From: Firmicutes bacterium CAG:194
GTDB taxonomy: Bacteria > Bacillota > Clostridia > Lachnospirales > Lachnospiraceae
Length of the DNA: 64,000 nt
Reading direction: 5' to 3'
Assembly: GCA_000432915.1 (NCBI GenBank)
Contig: HF995248.1
Location: 11,890 to 75,889, forward strand
Positions within the stretch are counted from its first letter, which is position 1. The number at the start of each line of letters is the position of its first letter. Under the pieces are notes generated by a model that was not told where the DNA came from, searched no databases, and saw only the letters and a list, made by a program, of their open reading frames with translations. The position numbers were made by a program, and so were the translations under genes. Positions 8,879-17,252 of the stretch are shown here, in pieces.

Positions 8879-9600
8879 AATTATTAATTGGGTTAGTATG
8901 TCTTTTGTTCATCTTGTATTGCATGCATATCACTATTTGCAATATATATTGCAGAGCAAAGAAGCGGAAAGATGCAAAAAGACTGGTTCAACAGCAGAAT
9001 GCTGACGGAAATAGGGATGAAACAATACTGAGTAATACCAATAAGAGTTTTTCCTGGAAATTGAAACAGTTGTTAAACGGATATATCATGTATAGTGTAT
9101 CAAGACTGGGAAGAGTTCCGTCTCAAACGTATCGTATATTTATGTTAAAACATGTATACCAGATGCACATTGAGAAAAATGTTGTTATATACGGAGGTTT
9201 TATGATCCGGGCACCATGGAATATTTCAATTGGGGCTGGAACAGTAATAGGAGATGCCTGTTCTTTGGATGGACGCAATGGAATCGTGATCGGGGAAAAT
9301 GTGAATATGAGTACGGCTGTATATATATATACAGAGCAGCATGATATAAATGATCCATGGTTTGAAAGCAGAAATAGTGGGGGAAAAGTAATTGTTGCGA
9401 ATAGAGCATGGCTAAGTTCCAGAACAACAGTTTTACCAAAGGTGGTTGTTGGGGAAGGAGCGGTTCTAGCTTCTGGGGGACTGGCTGTTAAAAATCTGGA
9501 GCCTTATGGTGTTTATGGAGGAGTACCTGCCAAAAAGATAGGAACGAGAAATCAGAATTTGAAGTATGAATTTAGTGGGGCATATCTGCCGTTTTATTAG
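8875..9600 (+). CDS. Membrane-tethered hexapeptide-repeat acyltransferase
   Basis: The 241-residue protein starts with one hydrophobic helix (LIGLVCLLFILYCMHITIC) that would anchor it to the membrane. After a basic linker comes a beta-helix acetyltransferase domain: VVIYGGFMIRAPWNISIGAG, GIVIGENVNMSTAVYIYTEQHDIND (H as likely catalytic base), and GGVPAKKIG at the end. This resembles WcaF/maltose acetyltransferase-like enzymes, with the N-terminal anchor as an extra. It probably acetylates a lipid-linked sugar at the inner face. It is the second LbH-type acyltransferase of the cluster and overlaps the upstream GT4 gene by four bases. Confidence 0.82.
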   Translation: MKLLIGLVCLLFILYCMHITICNIYCRAKKRKDAKRLVQQQNADGNRDETILSNTNKSFSWKLKQLLNGYIMYSVSRLGRVPSQTYRIFMLKHVYQMHIEKNVVIYGGFMIRAPWNISIGAGTVIGDACSLDGRNGIVIGENVNMSTAVYIYTEQHDINDPWFESRNSGGKVIVANRAWLSSRTTVLPKVVVGEGAVLASGGLAVKNLEPYGVYGGVPAKKIGTRNQNLKYEFSGAYLPFY

Positions 9601-9620
9601 AATAATACAAAGGGGTAATC

Positions 9621-10757
9621 ATGAAGGACCATAGATTGTGGCTGAAAAGAAGAGAACTTCTGATTTATATTGCAATATTTTTGTATAGTGTAGCATTGTT
9701 CTTGAAGAGGGTAAATTTACCAATCAATCAAAATCTTTTAAATAAGACCATGATGTTGGGAACCTTGATTGCATTGGCAAATATTATTTTTGATCGAAAA
9801 ATGAATCCAAAACAATGGATATTAACAGCAGTTATTGGATTGCTATTATTAGTAGATTCTCTCCCGACAGGAAATCATGAGCTGTTTTATCTGTTTATTA
9901 TTATCTGGAGCTGTAGAAATCTTGAAAAAAGAGCTTTAATGAAATATATTTTTGGTATTGTTCTGATAATGACGCTATTGACTGGATATCTAACTTGCCT
10001 CGGTATTGTGAAGAACGATGTTTTTATCTTAAATGAGACGAGAGTCAGATATGGTCTGGGATATAATGTCTGGTCAATTCTCCCATTCCAGTTTTTAGCA
10101 TTGTGTTTTATGTATTTGTACCTGACGCAAAAAAGGGTATATATATGGAAAATAGGTGCTATGATAGTAATGGCGTTTGCAATTGGAGAGGTAACGGATA
10201 CCTCATCGTCAAGTATGCTTACGGCTTTAGGGCTGCTTTGTTTGTATGCAACACAATTTGTTCATATCAAAAAATGGAATAAATTAAAATGGCTTATGTG
10301 GGTTCCGGAGATACTTGCCGGATTTAGTATTATGGCAACATTCCTATATATGCGTGGCAATAGCTTTTTCGTCAGATTGAATGCTGTTTTACATTATCGA
10401 TTCCTTTATCAGGCCATAGGATTTAATGATTTTGGCATAGGATTATTTGCTAATCCGGAATATGAAACAAGTACTGATCCGGAAACGTATTTCGGGATAG
10501 ATAATAATTATATTAATTTATTGATTGCATGGGGAATTGTAGCACTGATAGTGATTCTGTTTGTATATAGCTATTTGATTAAATATTGCATTCGTATGGA
10601 AAATATAAAATTGTTGATCATTATAATGATTTTTGTTTTTACTGCAATTATGTGGAGCAGATTGTTGGTTTTAATAGAAGCAGAGTATTTGGTCTGCTTT
10701 TCAGAGGCTTTTAAGGATAAAAGGCTAAGGGATAAAAAAGAATATTTATTTCAGTGA
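9621..10757 (+). CDS. Wzy-like oligosaccharide repeat-unit polymerase
   Basis: The 378-residue protein is almost wholly hydrophobic with about ten predicted membrane helices and a long polar loop toward the C-terminus (YRFLYQAIGFNDFGIGLF to TYFGIDNNYINLLIAWG), which is the usual Wzy pattern. Wzy enzymes join repeat units on the outer face of the membrane after Wzx flipping, with chain length set by a Wzz protein such as the one at the window start. Sequence conservation in Wzy families is very low, so the call rests on topology, size and the cluster (one Wzx, one Wzz, no other polymerase seen). It overlaps the following frame by a few bases. Confidence 0.72.
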   Translation: MKDHRLWLKRRELLIYIAIFLYSVALFLKRVNLPINQNLLNKTMMLGTLIALANIIFDRKMNPKQWILTAVIGLLLLVDSLPTGNHELFYLFIIIWSCRNLEKRALMKYIFGIVLIMTLLTGYLTCLGIVKNDVFILNETRVRYGLGYNVWSILPFQFLALCFMYLYLTQKRVYIWKIGAMIVMAFAIGEVTDTSSSSMLTALGLLCLYATQFVHIKKWNKLKWLMWVPEILAGFSIMATFLYMRGNSFFVRLNAVLHYRFLYQAIGFNDFGIGLFANPEYETSTDPETYFGIDNNYINLLIAWGIVALIVILFVYSYLIKYCIRMENIKLLIIIMIFVFTAIMWSRLLVLIEAEYLVCFSEAFKDKRLRDKKEYLFQ

Positions 10758-10774
10758 ATTTGTGGGAGAATCAG

Positions 10775-11872
10775 ATGCGTCGAATTTTAATATTTGCGAA
10801 TACTCATTATCAGATTATTTTGGCTATTCAAATGAAGTTGACAATTTTCAGCGAAGATGATGTTACTTTGGCAATTTCAAACCATTCAGGGCATGCAGAC
10901 ACTGTTTGTGAGAGATTACAGAGAAGAGCTGTTTTTCAGAATTGTGTATTCGTTGAATCAAAGGGAATGATACATAATCGTTCCAGACAGGAAAAACTGA
11001 AAGAATTTTTTGAAATAATATATGGAAAAAAGAACAGGTATTCATTTTATCTAAAGGATATAGAAAATAAATATTTTGATGAAATGTTGTTTTATAATCT
11101 GGAAATAGATACTTACGGAATTTATTCTATTCTGGCAGAATATAATCATAAACTGGTGTTTTCCTCTTATGAAGAGGGCATATTATCCTATGAAAACATT
11201 TTTTATGATTCTCTTAAATTTAAATGGATCAGATTCCTGAGAAAATGCATTGGAAAGAGTGCTATTTTAGACAACTATCATAAATTTTACTGTGTATATC
11301 CGGAAATGTATGCAGGAAGATTAAATACGGTTCAAATACCACAAATTTCTACATCGGATAATCGTATGCGGACAATTCTGGCAGATATATTCCGGATCAA
11401 TAGAGATGTGGATTATAAAAAATATAAATATATATTTTTTGAATCTATTTATGAAACAGAGGGCAGAGGTATTGGAGAAACAGAAATATTAATGCAACTG
11501 GCCGAGAAGGTTGGTAAAGATAATATTTTGGTTAAAAAGCATCCCAGAAGTACAGTACACATTTTTGAAGAAAAAGGGATTGCTGTAGATACCAATTCAT
11601 CTGCACCATTTGAGGCAATTCAGTTAAACAATGATATGAGCGACTGTATTTTTGTGGCAGCAACATCAGGAAGCGTATTATCGGTTAATTCAATAGTTGA
11701 CAAGCCGTCAAAGGTTATTTTGTTTTATCCGCTCACTGCATATCAGAATATACCGGAATTATGCACTTTTACCCAGCATGTTGGTGATGTTGTAGCAGCT
11801 TTTCAAAAAAAGGGTCAGATGCGGCATGTTACGATTGTCAAGTCGTTTGATGAAATGCTGGAAATTAAGTAA
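10775..11872 (+). CDS. Bacterial sialyltransferase-like glycosyltransferase (GT52/GT38-like)
   Basis: This 365-residue protein opens with RRILIFANTHYQIILAIQ, like GT52 and polysialyltransferase-type enzymes. It has the two marks of bacterial sialyltransferases: a D/E-D/E-G motif (SYEEGILSYENIF, catalytic acid region) and the HP motif (VKKHPRSTVH, CMP binding), followed by an S/T-rich AATSGSVLSVNS. Such enzymes use CMP-activated acidic sugars. A CMP-sugar route is encoded 3-6 kb downstream, so this is its likely user. I chose ATG at 10775 because GGGAG sits six bases before it; the GTG at 10754 overlaps the previous stop and has no such site. Family call is moderate, since some GT52 members use other donors. 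Confidence 0.7.
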   Translation: MRRILIFANTHYQIILAIQMKLTIFSEDDVTLAISNHSGHADTVCERLQRRAVFQNCVFVESKGMIHNRSRQEKLKEFFEIIYGKKNRYSFYLKDIENKYFDEMLFYNLEIDTYGIYSILAEYNHKLVFSSYEEGILSYENIFYDSLKFKWIRFLRKCIGKSAILDNYHKFYCVYPEMYAGRLNTVQIPQISTSDNRMRTILADIFRINRDVDYKKYKYIFFESIYETEGRGIGETEILMQLAEKVGKDNILVKKHPRSTVHIFEEKGIAVDTNSSAPFEAIQLNNDMSDCIFVAATSGSVLSVNSIVDKPSKVILFYPLTAYQNIPELCTFTQHVGDVVAAFQKKGQMRHVTIVKSFDEMLEIK

Positions 11873-11900
11873 GTGCTTACAAGAAAGAGAGTGTAGCTTT

Positions 11901-13319
11901 GTGAATCAACGTTATAAATATTTATTAAAAAACACGGGCTTATTAACAATCAGCAATTTTGCATCTAAAGTATTAGTGTTTTTACTGGTTCCGCTCTATA
12001 CAAGTGTTTTAAGTACAGAAGAATACGGTATTTATGATTTGATTGTATCTACGGTTTCACTGCTTTATCCATTGCTTACGTTAAATATTGTGGACGCGGT
12101 AATGCGTTTTACAATGGATAAAGATGTTGATAAAAAACAAGTGGCATATATTGGCATTCGCTATGTAGGAATTAGTGTTCTGGTTATTGCAATGGGACTG
12201 ATTCCATGTCACTTCCTACGTATTTTTGAAAGTATTCATGGGTTGGAAATCATGATACTTTTGTATTATGTATCCTACGTAATGAATCAATATTTTATCC
12301 AACTGGCTAAAGGACTGGAAAAGGTTAGCAGCATGGCAGTTGCCGGAATTATAGGAACGGTTGTGATGCTGGGAGGAAACATACTGTTTTTGCTGGTTTT
12401 CCATTGGCAGTTAAAGGGATTTATGCTTGCTAATATTTTGGCACAGGCAATTCCTGCTTTGTATTTCTTTATAAAGTTGCATTTTTTGCGGTTTATTAAG
12501 GATATGAAACTGGATAAGGGACTGGGAAAGGAAATGCTGCAATATTGTTTCCCTCTTATATTTTCGACTATAGGATGGTGGATTAACAGTGCTTCCGATC
12601 GTTATGCGGTTTCTTATTTAGTGGGAATAGGGGCAAATGGTATATTATCTGTTGCATATAAAATACCGAGTATTTTGAACGTTTTTGTAGGTATGTTTGG
12701 TCAGGCGTGGCAGATTTCTGTTATCAAGGAATATGGAGAAAAACAATCGGGAGAATTCTATGCAGAATCATTTACCTTTATTAATATGATAATGTGTTTA
12801 GGATGTTCTACACTTGTATTTTTATCAAAACCACTGGCAAGTATACTGTATGCCAAGGATTTTTACGTGGCATGGCAATATGCTCCTTTTCTGATTGTAA
12901 GTGCTGTGTTTAATACTGCTTCCGGTCTTTTGGGACCAATTCTTTCTGCTAAAAAAGATTCCAAGGCAATGGCAAGATCTGCTATATATGGTGCGGTTAT
13001 AAATATTATTCTGAATATTGTCCTGATCATATGGATTGGTGTACAGGGAGCAACAATTGCAACTGCAGTTTCTGCATTTGTTATTTATTATGTGCGCAAA
13101 AGGGCGGTAGGAGACGGAATAAAGATTGAAAAGGAATATAAAATAATGTTGATGTGGATACTTTTGTGTATACAATCCCTGCTTGAAATATACACGAAGC
13201 TTTGGCCGGCAGAAATGATTATATTCTTTATCATAATCGTGTTGAACTATGCTATAATTCATAAATTTATACATTCTGTATATCTGATGTTGTTTACAAA
13301 GCATAGTCAGGGGAAATAG
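11901..13319 (+). CDS. Wzx-type polysaccharide flippase (MOP superfamily)
   Basis: A 472-residue protein with about 12-14 hydrophobic helices. The first part reads LLKNTGLLTISNFASKVLVFLL then VPLYTSVLSTEEYGIYDLI, the signature start of Wzx/RfbX exporters in the MOP superfamily. It would move the lipid-linked repeat unit across the membrane before Wzy polymerisation. The frame is open further upstream, to 11826, but that part overlaps the upstream gene and has no family similarity. The GTG at 11901, about ten bases after AGAAAGAGAG, puts the conserved N-terminus at the right place. It is the only flippase in the window. Confidence 0.88.
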   Translation: MNQRYKYLLKNTGLLTISNFASKVLVFLLVPLYTSVLSTEEYGIYDLIVSTVSLLYPLLTLNIVDAVMRFTMDKDVDKKQVAYIGIRYVGISVLVIAMGLIPCHFLRIFESIHGLEIMILLYYVSYVMNQYFIQLAKGLEKVSSMAVAGIIGTVVMLGGNILFLLVFHWQLKGFMLANILAQAIPALYFFIKLHFLRFIKDMKLDKGLGKEMLQYCFPLIFSTIGWWINSASDRYAVSYLVGIGANGILSVAYKIPSILNVFVGMFGQAWQISVIKEYGEKQSGEFYAESFTFINMIMCLGCSTLVFLSKPLASILYAKDFYVAWQYAPFLIVSAVFNTASGLLGPILSAKKDSKAMARSAIYGAVINIILNIVLIIWIGVQGATIATAVSAFVIYYVRKRAVGDGIKIEKEYKIMLMWILLCIQSLLEIYTKLWPAEMIIFFIIIVLNYAIIHKFIHSVYLMLFTKHSQGK

Positions 13320-13332
13320 GAGTAAAGAGAAA

Positions 13333-14376
13333 ATGGATGGAAAAGGCAACAGTAGACTTCAATATATAGATGTATTAAAGGGAATAGCGATTATTTTAGT
13401 GCTTATAGGGCACAGAAGTGTTAACGAATATGTAACTGTTTTTATTTATATGTTTCATATGCCGCTTTTCTTTTTCATCAGCGGATATTTGGATCGTATG
13501 AAAGAAATAGAGATGAAGATGGTATTAAAGAAGAAGGCAAAGCGTCTATTATATCCCTATGTAACTTTTGGTATATTGATTATTCTTTATAACACATGCT
13601 TTGAATGGATGCGGGGCATCAGAGGAGTAAAAAAATTAGGAAAAAGACTGATAGCATTGCTGTATGGCAATTATATATGGGAAAATAATAGCGATTATAT
13701 TGGAACACTATGGTTTTTAGTGGCACTTTTTTGTGTGTCCGTTCTGAGCAATGCAGCCATAATGATTGCAAAAGAAAACAGAAAGAGATTATTGGTTGCA
13801 GAAGTCATCCTGCTTATATGTGGTGCCATCAGTACATTCCTTGTTGGGCACAGCAAGATCAGGTTGCCATGGTGTTTGGATGTTGCTTTTGTAGGTGCTG
13901 TTTTTTATATAGAAGGTTATGTATGGAGGAAAAAAGAGCAATTACAGCAACGAGCTTCGGTGGAGAAGGGGCTGGCTCTATTTGGTGTTGGCACAATATT
14001 GGGAATTACAAATTATTTATTTATGAAGAAGCAGGGATTTGCCATGCTTAGAGTGGATATGTTAAATATGAATTATGGCTTGTACCTTGTGTTTATTATC
14101 AGTGCGCTTTTCATGTCTGTTGGTATTTTTATTATGATAGAGTGTGTGACAGAAAAATTTGCATGTGAATTCTTGGCAAGGACAGGAAAATTAAGTCTGT
14201 TGTTAATGATTGTACATATTTATGTATATCAAATTTTAAACATGGTTTTAAATCACTTCCATATAAACTATTGGATACTATTCATGGTAATAAGCTTTGG
14301 CATATCATATGCCTTAGCATATTTTATAGACAAATATTTACCGTTTTTGGTAACAACAAAAAAGAAGGAGAGATAG
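13333..14376 (+). CDS. Membrane O-acyltransferase (Acyl_transf_3 family)
   Basis: This 347-residue polytopic protein starts with RLQYIDVLKGIAIILVLIGHR, where the DxLKG...H pattern marks the OafA/WecH/fucose O-acetylase family. It has about ten membrane helices and the FHMPLFFFISGYL segment (about residues 42-54). The conserved His in the first helix (LIGHR) is the expected catalytic residue. It probably acetylates a sugar of the repeat unit using acetyl-CoA from the cytoplasm. It sits directly before the cytidylyltransferase gene (3-bp gap), so the acidic sugar made there is one possible target, though this is inference. Confidence 0.85.
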   Translation: MDGKGNSRLQYIDVLKGIAIILVLIGHRSVNEYVTVFIYMFHMPLFFFISGYLDRMKEIEMKMVLKKKAKRLLYPYVTFGILIILYNTCFEWMRGIRGVKKLGKRLIALLYGNYIWENNSDYIGTLWFLVALFCVSVLSNAAIMIAKENRKRLLVAEVILLICGAISTFLVGHSKIRLPWCLDVAFVGAVFYIEGYVWRKKEQLQQRASVEKGLALFGVGTILGITNYLFMKKQGFAMLRVDMLNMNYGLYLVFIISALFMSVGIFIMIECVTEKFACEFLARTGKLSLLLMIVHIYVYQILNMVLNHFHINYWILFMVISFGISYALAYFIDKYLPFLVTTKKKER

Positions 14377-14379
14377 AAA

Positions 14380-15045
14380 ATGAAAGTTGTATCATTTATT
14401 CCAATTAAATTAAATAACCAGAGATTGCCAGGAAAGAATACGATGGAACTGGCAGGCAGACCAACGTGCGATTATATTTTTGAAACCATCAGTCAGGTAG
14501 ATACGATTGATGAAAAATATGTATATTGCAGCGATGAAGCCATCAAGCCTTATATAGCACCTTATGAAGATAAGGGGCTGCGTTTCCTGAAAAGAGATCC
14601 TTATCTGGATGGCTTTCAAGTTAAAGGACTTGAAATTATCGATCGTTTTGTAAAAGATGTAGATGCAGATATCTATGTGCTGACTCATGTAACGCAGCCA
14701 TTTACAAAACCGGAATCAATCAAAAATGCACTGGATAAGGTAATATCTGGAGAATATGACTCAGCCTTTTCAGCAGTGGTGTTACAGGATTATATGTGGA
14801 TGAACGGCAAACCGTTTAATTATGATATGAAAAATATCGTAAGGACACAGGATCTGGAACCAATCTATATGGAGACCGGTGCTTTCTTTATATTCAGAAA
14901 AGAAGTATTTACTGAGCTGGGACAAAGAATCGGTAATAAGCCGTATATTTATGAAATTGATCAATTTGAAGCTGTAGATATAGATACTGCGGAAGATTTT
15001 GAATTTGCAAAAGCAGTTGCTATGTATAAAAAGGCGCAGAAGTAG
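14380..15045 (+). CDS. CMP-sugar (acylneuraminate/KDO-type) cytidylyltransferase
   Basis: This 221-residue protein fits the CTP_transf_3 family (NeuA, KdsB, PseF). The N-terminus has FIPIKLNNQRLPGKNTMELAGRP, matching the CTP-binding IPAR-x-GSKR-x-KN pattern in altered form, then VYCSDEAI and VLTHVTQPFTKPESI (about residues 102-116). The C-terminus has IDQFEAVDIDTAEDF, the metal-binding D-I-D-T-x-x-D motif near residues 194-206. These enzymes activate 2-keto-3-deoxy sugar acids with CTP. The next gene is a DRE-TIM aldolase and then a KdsC-like phosphatase, which together suggest a ulosonic acid route. Arg-to-Lys/Leu changes in the CTP loop suggest a distinct subfamily. Confidence 0.82.
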   Translation: MKVVSFIPIKLNNQRLPGKNTMELAGRPTCDYIFETISQVDTIDEKYVYCSDEAIKPYIAPYEDKGLRFLKRDPYLDGFQVKGLEIIDRFVKDVDADIYVLTHVTQPFTKPESIKNALDKVISGEYDSAFSAVVLQDYMWMNGKPFNYDMKNIVRTQDLEPIYMETGAFFIFRKEVFTELGQRIGNKPYIYEIDQFEAVDIDTAEDFEFAKAVAMYKKAQK

Positions 15046-15066
15046 AATGCTTAAGGAGGTAATCAG

Positions 15067-16692
15067 GTGAAGAATGTACGTGTTTTGGATTGTACGTTGA
15101 GAGATGGTGGCAGAATTATAAATTGTGCTTTTCCGGATCAGGAGATCAGACAACTGTCTCATCGGTTGGCAAATGCGAAAATAGATATTGTAGAGATTGG
15201 TTTCCTGAGAGATTATCATGATGTGACATATACCGGAGACAGCACATTCTTTACAGATGTAGATCAAATGATCCCATTTATCGATAAGGATAAGAAAAAT
15301 ACAATGTATGTTGCTTTTATTGATTATGGAATGTTTGATTTCTCATCATTGAAAGCATATGATGGACGATCTATAGACGGTATTCGTTTCGGATTTACAA
15401 AGAAAAATTATGCTGAGCACAAAGACGATATCTTAAGGTGCATGAGTATTATCAAAGAGAAAGGTTATAAGCTGTTTATTCAAGGCGTTAACTCTTTGAA
15501 TTATTCTGATCTGGAGATTCTGGAACTTGTGAGCATGGTGAATGATGTGCATCCATATAGCTTTGGTATTGTAGATACGTATGGTGCAATGTATATGGAT
15601 GATGTTGACCGGATTTACGGCCTGATCGATAATAATATGAAAAAGGATATTTGCATTAACTTCCATTCTCATAATAATTATCAGTTATCGTTTGCATTTG
15701 CACAGGAAGTCATAAAGCTTAGCAGAGGATCCAGACAGATTATTATTGATGGTACGTTAAATGGCATGGGAAAGGTAGCAGGCAATTTAAATACTGAATT
15801 ACTGGTAGACTATCTTGTGAGAAAATTGCAATATGATTATGAAGTAGATGACCTGTTTGATATGATAGATGATTTTATTTATCAATATTCGCTAAAGCAT
15901 AAGTGGGGATTCTCGACAGCCGCACTTATGGCAGGAATATATAAGTCTCATCCAAATAATATCATCTATCTGACACAGAAATTCCGCTTGGATACAAAGG
16001 ACATTGGAAAAATTCTTTCCATGATCGATCCGGATAAAAGACAGCGTTATGATTACGATAATATTCAGAAACTATATATTGAATATATTGCGGACAAGAC
16101 GGATGATTACGAAACGATACAGTCGCTTAGAAAATTAATAGGTGACAGAGAAGTTCTTGTACTTGTTCCGGGTAATTCCTTAAATGAATACGCGAAAGAG
16201 ATTTCTGATTATATAACAGAGCATGATCCTTTTGTTATAAGTGTTAATTTTGTAGACAAGAACAAGGATTCCTATGCGTTCTTCGGAAATCAGAAGAGAT
16301 ATGCCATGCTGAAGGAACAGAGACAGGGAAGAAAGGTTATTGTAAGTTCCAATGTGCACAGCGATGGGGAAGATATTGTTGTCAATTATCACAGCCTGAT
16401 CAACCGTGGGTATAAATACTTTGAAAATTCTACAATTATGCTATTGAACCTGTTAAAGAGAATAGAAGTGAACAGTATTGCTATTGCCGGATTTGATGGA
16501 TTTGATACAGAGAAAAAGAACAACTATATTGACGGATCTTATCAGAATGACAGACATATCGATGAATTTGTGCAGTTAAACGAGGAAATCGGTGATATGC
16601 TTACTGGGATTTCTGAAACACTGGAAGGAAAATGTGAAATCCATATGATAACTCCAAGTATGTTTGAGAAGAATATAGTGAGAAATAATTAA
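15067..16692 (+). CDS. DRE-TIM metal-dependent aldolase fused to a DUF115-like C-terminal domain
   Basis: Residues 1 to about 280 form an HMG-CoA lyase/4-hydroxy-2-oxovalerate aldolase-like TIM barrel. It has DCTLRDGG (residues 8-15, metal Asp and the Arg-Asp of the DRE motif), DIVEIGF (the Glu), the metal-binding FHSHNN (H200, H202), and DGTLNGMGKVAGNLNTE. The last 190 residues form a second domain with VLVPGNSLNEY (PGNS at 368-371) and IAIAGFDGFD, like the Rossmann-type DUF115/MptE group. Relatives condense or split pyruvate-type keto acids with aldehydes, so a 2-keto-3-deoxy sugar acid product is plausible. The GTG start follows a perfect AAGGAGGT at six bases. Its reaction is inferred from neighbours, not known. 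Confidence 0.8.
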   Translation: MKNVRVLDCTLRDGGRIINCAFPDQEIRQLSHRLANAKIDIVEIGFLRDYHDVTYTGDSTFFTDVDQMIPFIDKDKKNTMYVAFIDYGMFDFSSLKAYDGRSIDGIRFGFTKKNYAEHKDDILRCMSIIKEKGYKLFIQGVNSLNYSDLEILELVSMVNDVHPYSFGIVDTYGAMYMDDVDRIYGLIDNNMKKDICINFHSHNNYQLSFAFAQEVIKLSRGSRQIIIDGTLNGMGKVAGNLNTELLVDYLVRKLQYDYEVDDLFDMIDDFIYQYSLKHKWGFSTAALMAGIYKSHPNNIIYLTQKFRLDTKDIGKILSMIDPDKRQRYDYDNIQKLYIEYIADKTDDYETIQSLRKLIGDREVLVLVPGNSLNEYAKEISDYITEHDPFVISVNFVDKNKDSYAFFGNQKRYAMLKEQRQGRKVIVSSNVHSDGEDIVVNYHSLINRGYKYFENSTIMLLNLLKRIEVNSIAIAGFDGFDTEKKNNYIDGSYQNDRHIDEFVQLNEEIGDMLTGISETLEGKCEIHMITPSMFEKNIVRNN

Positions 16693-16708
16693 CTTAAAAC
16701 AGAAATAT

Positions 16709-16748
16709 ATTCAGGCAGCTTGATTCAGATCAAGATGCCTGAATTTTT
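16709..16748 (+). terminator. Hairpin plus U-run between the aldolase and the phosphatase genes
   Basis: ATTCAGGCA pairs with TGCCTGAAT (9 bp), then after one mismatch CTTGAT pairs with ATCAAG around a TCAG loop, and TTTTT follows. This is a good intrinsic terminator shape. It lies inside a run of same-strand genes with no obvious promoter in the 27 bases before the next start, so it may act as a partial terminator that lowers expression of the genes behind it. Confidence 0.75.
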
Positions 16749-16775
16749 AAAAGGAAAACAGGAAGGAGTATAAGT

Positions 16776-17252
16776 ATGCATACCAAAATAAAGTTTTTTA
16801 TTATGGATGTTGATGGAACATTAACTGACGGAAAGATATATATGGGGAATGACGGGGAATTGTGTAAAGCCTTTTGTATTAAAGATGGCTGTGGCATTCA
16901 TGATATTTTGATCCCGGCAGGTATCAGACCGATCATTATTACAGGAAGGAAATCTAAAATTCTGGAAAACAGATGTAAAGAGATTGGTATTAAGGAACTG
17001 TATCAGGGGGTAGCAAATAAAATAGAAAAGCTGGACGAAATATTAGACGGAGAAGGATATGAGACAGTTGCCTATATAGGGGACGATCTGAATGATCTGT
17101 CATGTATGAAACCGATACATAATGCAGGAGGACTGGTGGGCTGCCCGGCAGATGCTGCTAAAGAGGTAACGGCAATAGCAGACTTTGTGAGCCATAAGAA
17201 TGGTGGAGATGGTGCTGTAAGAGAATTTATAGAGTGGATTGTTTCGAGATGA
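16776..17252 (+). CDS. KdsC-like HAD phosphatase
   Basis: This 158-residue HAD enzyme has no cap domain. It has the nucleophile motif MDVDGTLTDGKIYMG (D11, D13), IIITGRKSKI (motif II), a lysine-containing region (ANKIEKLDEIL) and the acidic YIGDDLNDLSCM motif. It ends with GGDGAVREFIEWI, matching the C-terminal tail of KdsC that folds over the active site. KdsC removes phosphate from KDO 8-phosphate, and relatives act on nonulosonate 9-phosphates. Here it follows an aldolase and a cytidylyltransferase, so it probably removes the phosphate from the aldol product before CMP activation. GGAAGGAG precedes the ATG. Confidence 0.86.
   Translation: MHTKIKFFIMDVDGTLTDGKIYMGNDGELCKAFCIKDGCGIHDILIPAGIRPIIITGRKSKILENRCKEIGIKELYQGVANKIEKLDEILDGEGYETVAYIGDDLNDLSCMKPIHNAGGLVGCPADAAKEVTAIADFVSHKNGGDGAVREFIEWIVSR

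Noticed and set aside
14380..15045. Naming the cytidylyltransferase neuA or kdsB
   Set aside because: CTP loop is altered and no sialic acid or KDO synthase was seen, so the exact sugar is open.
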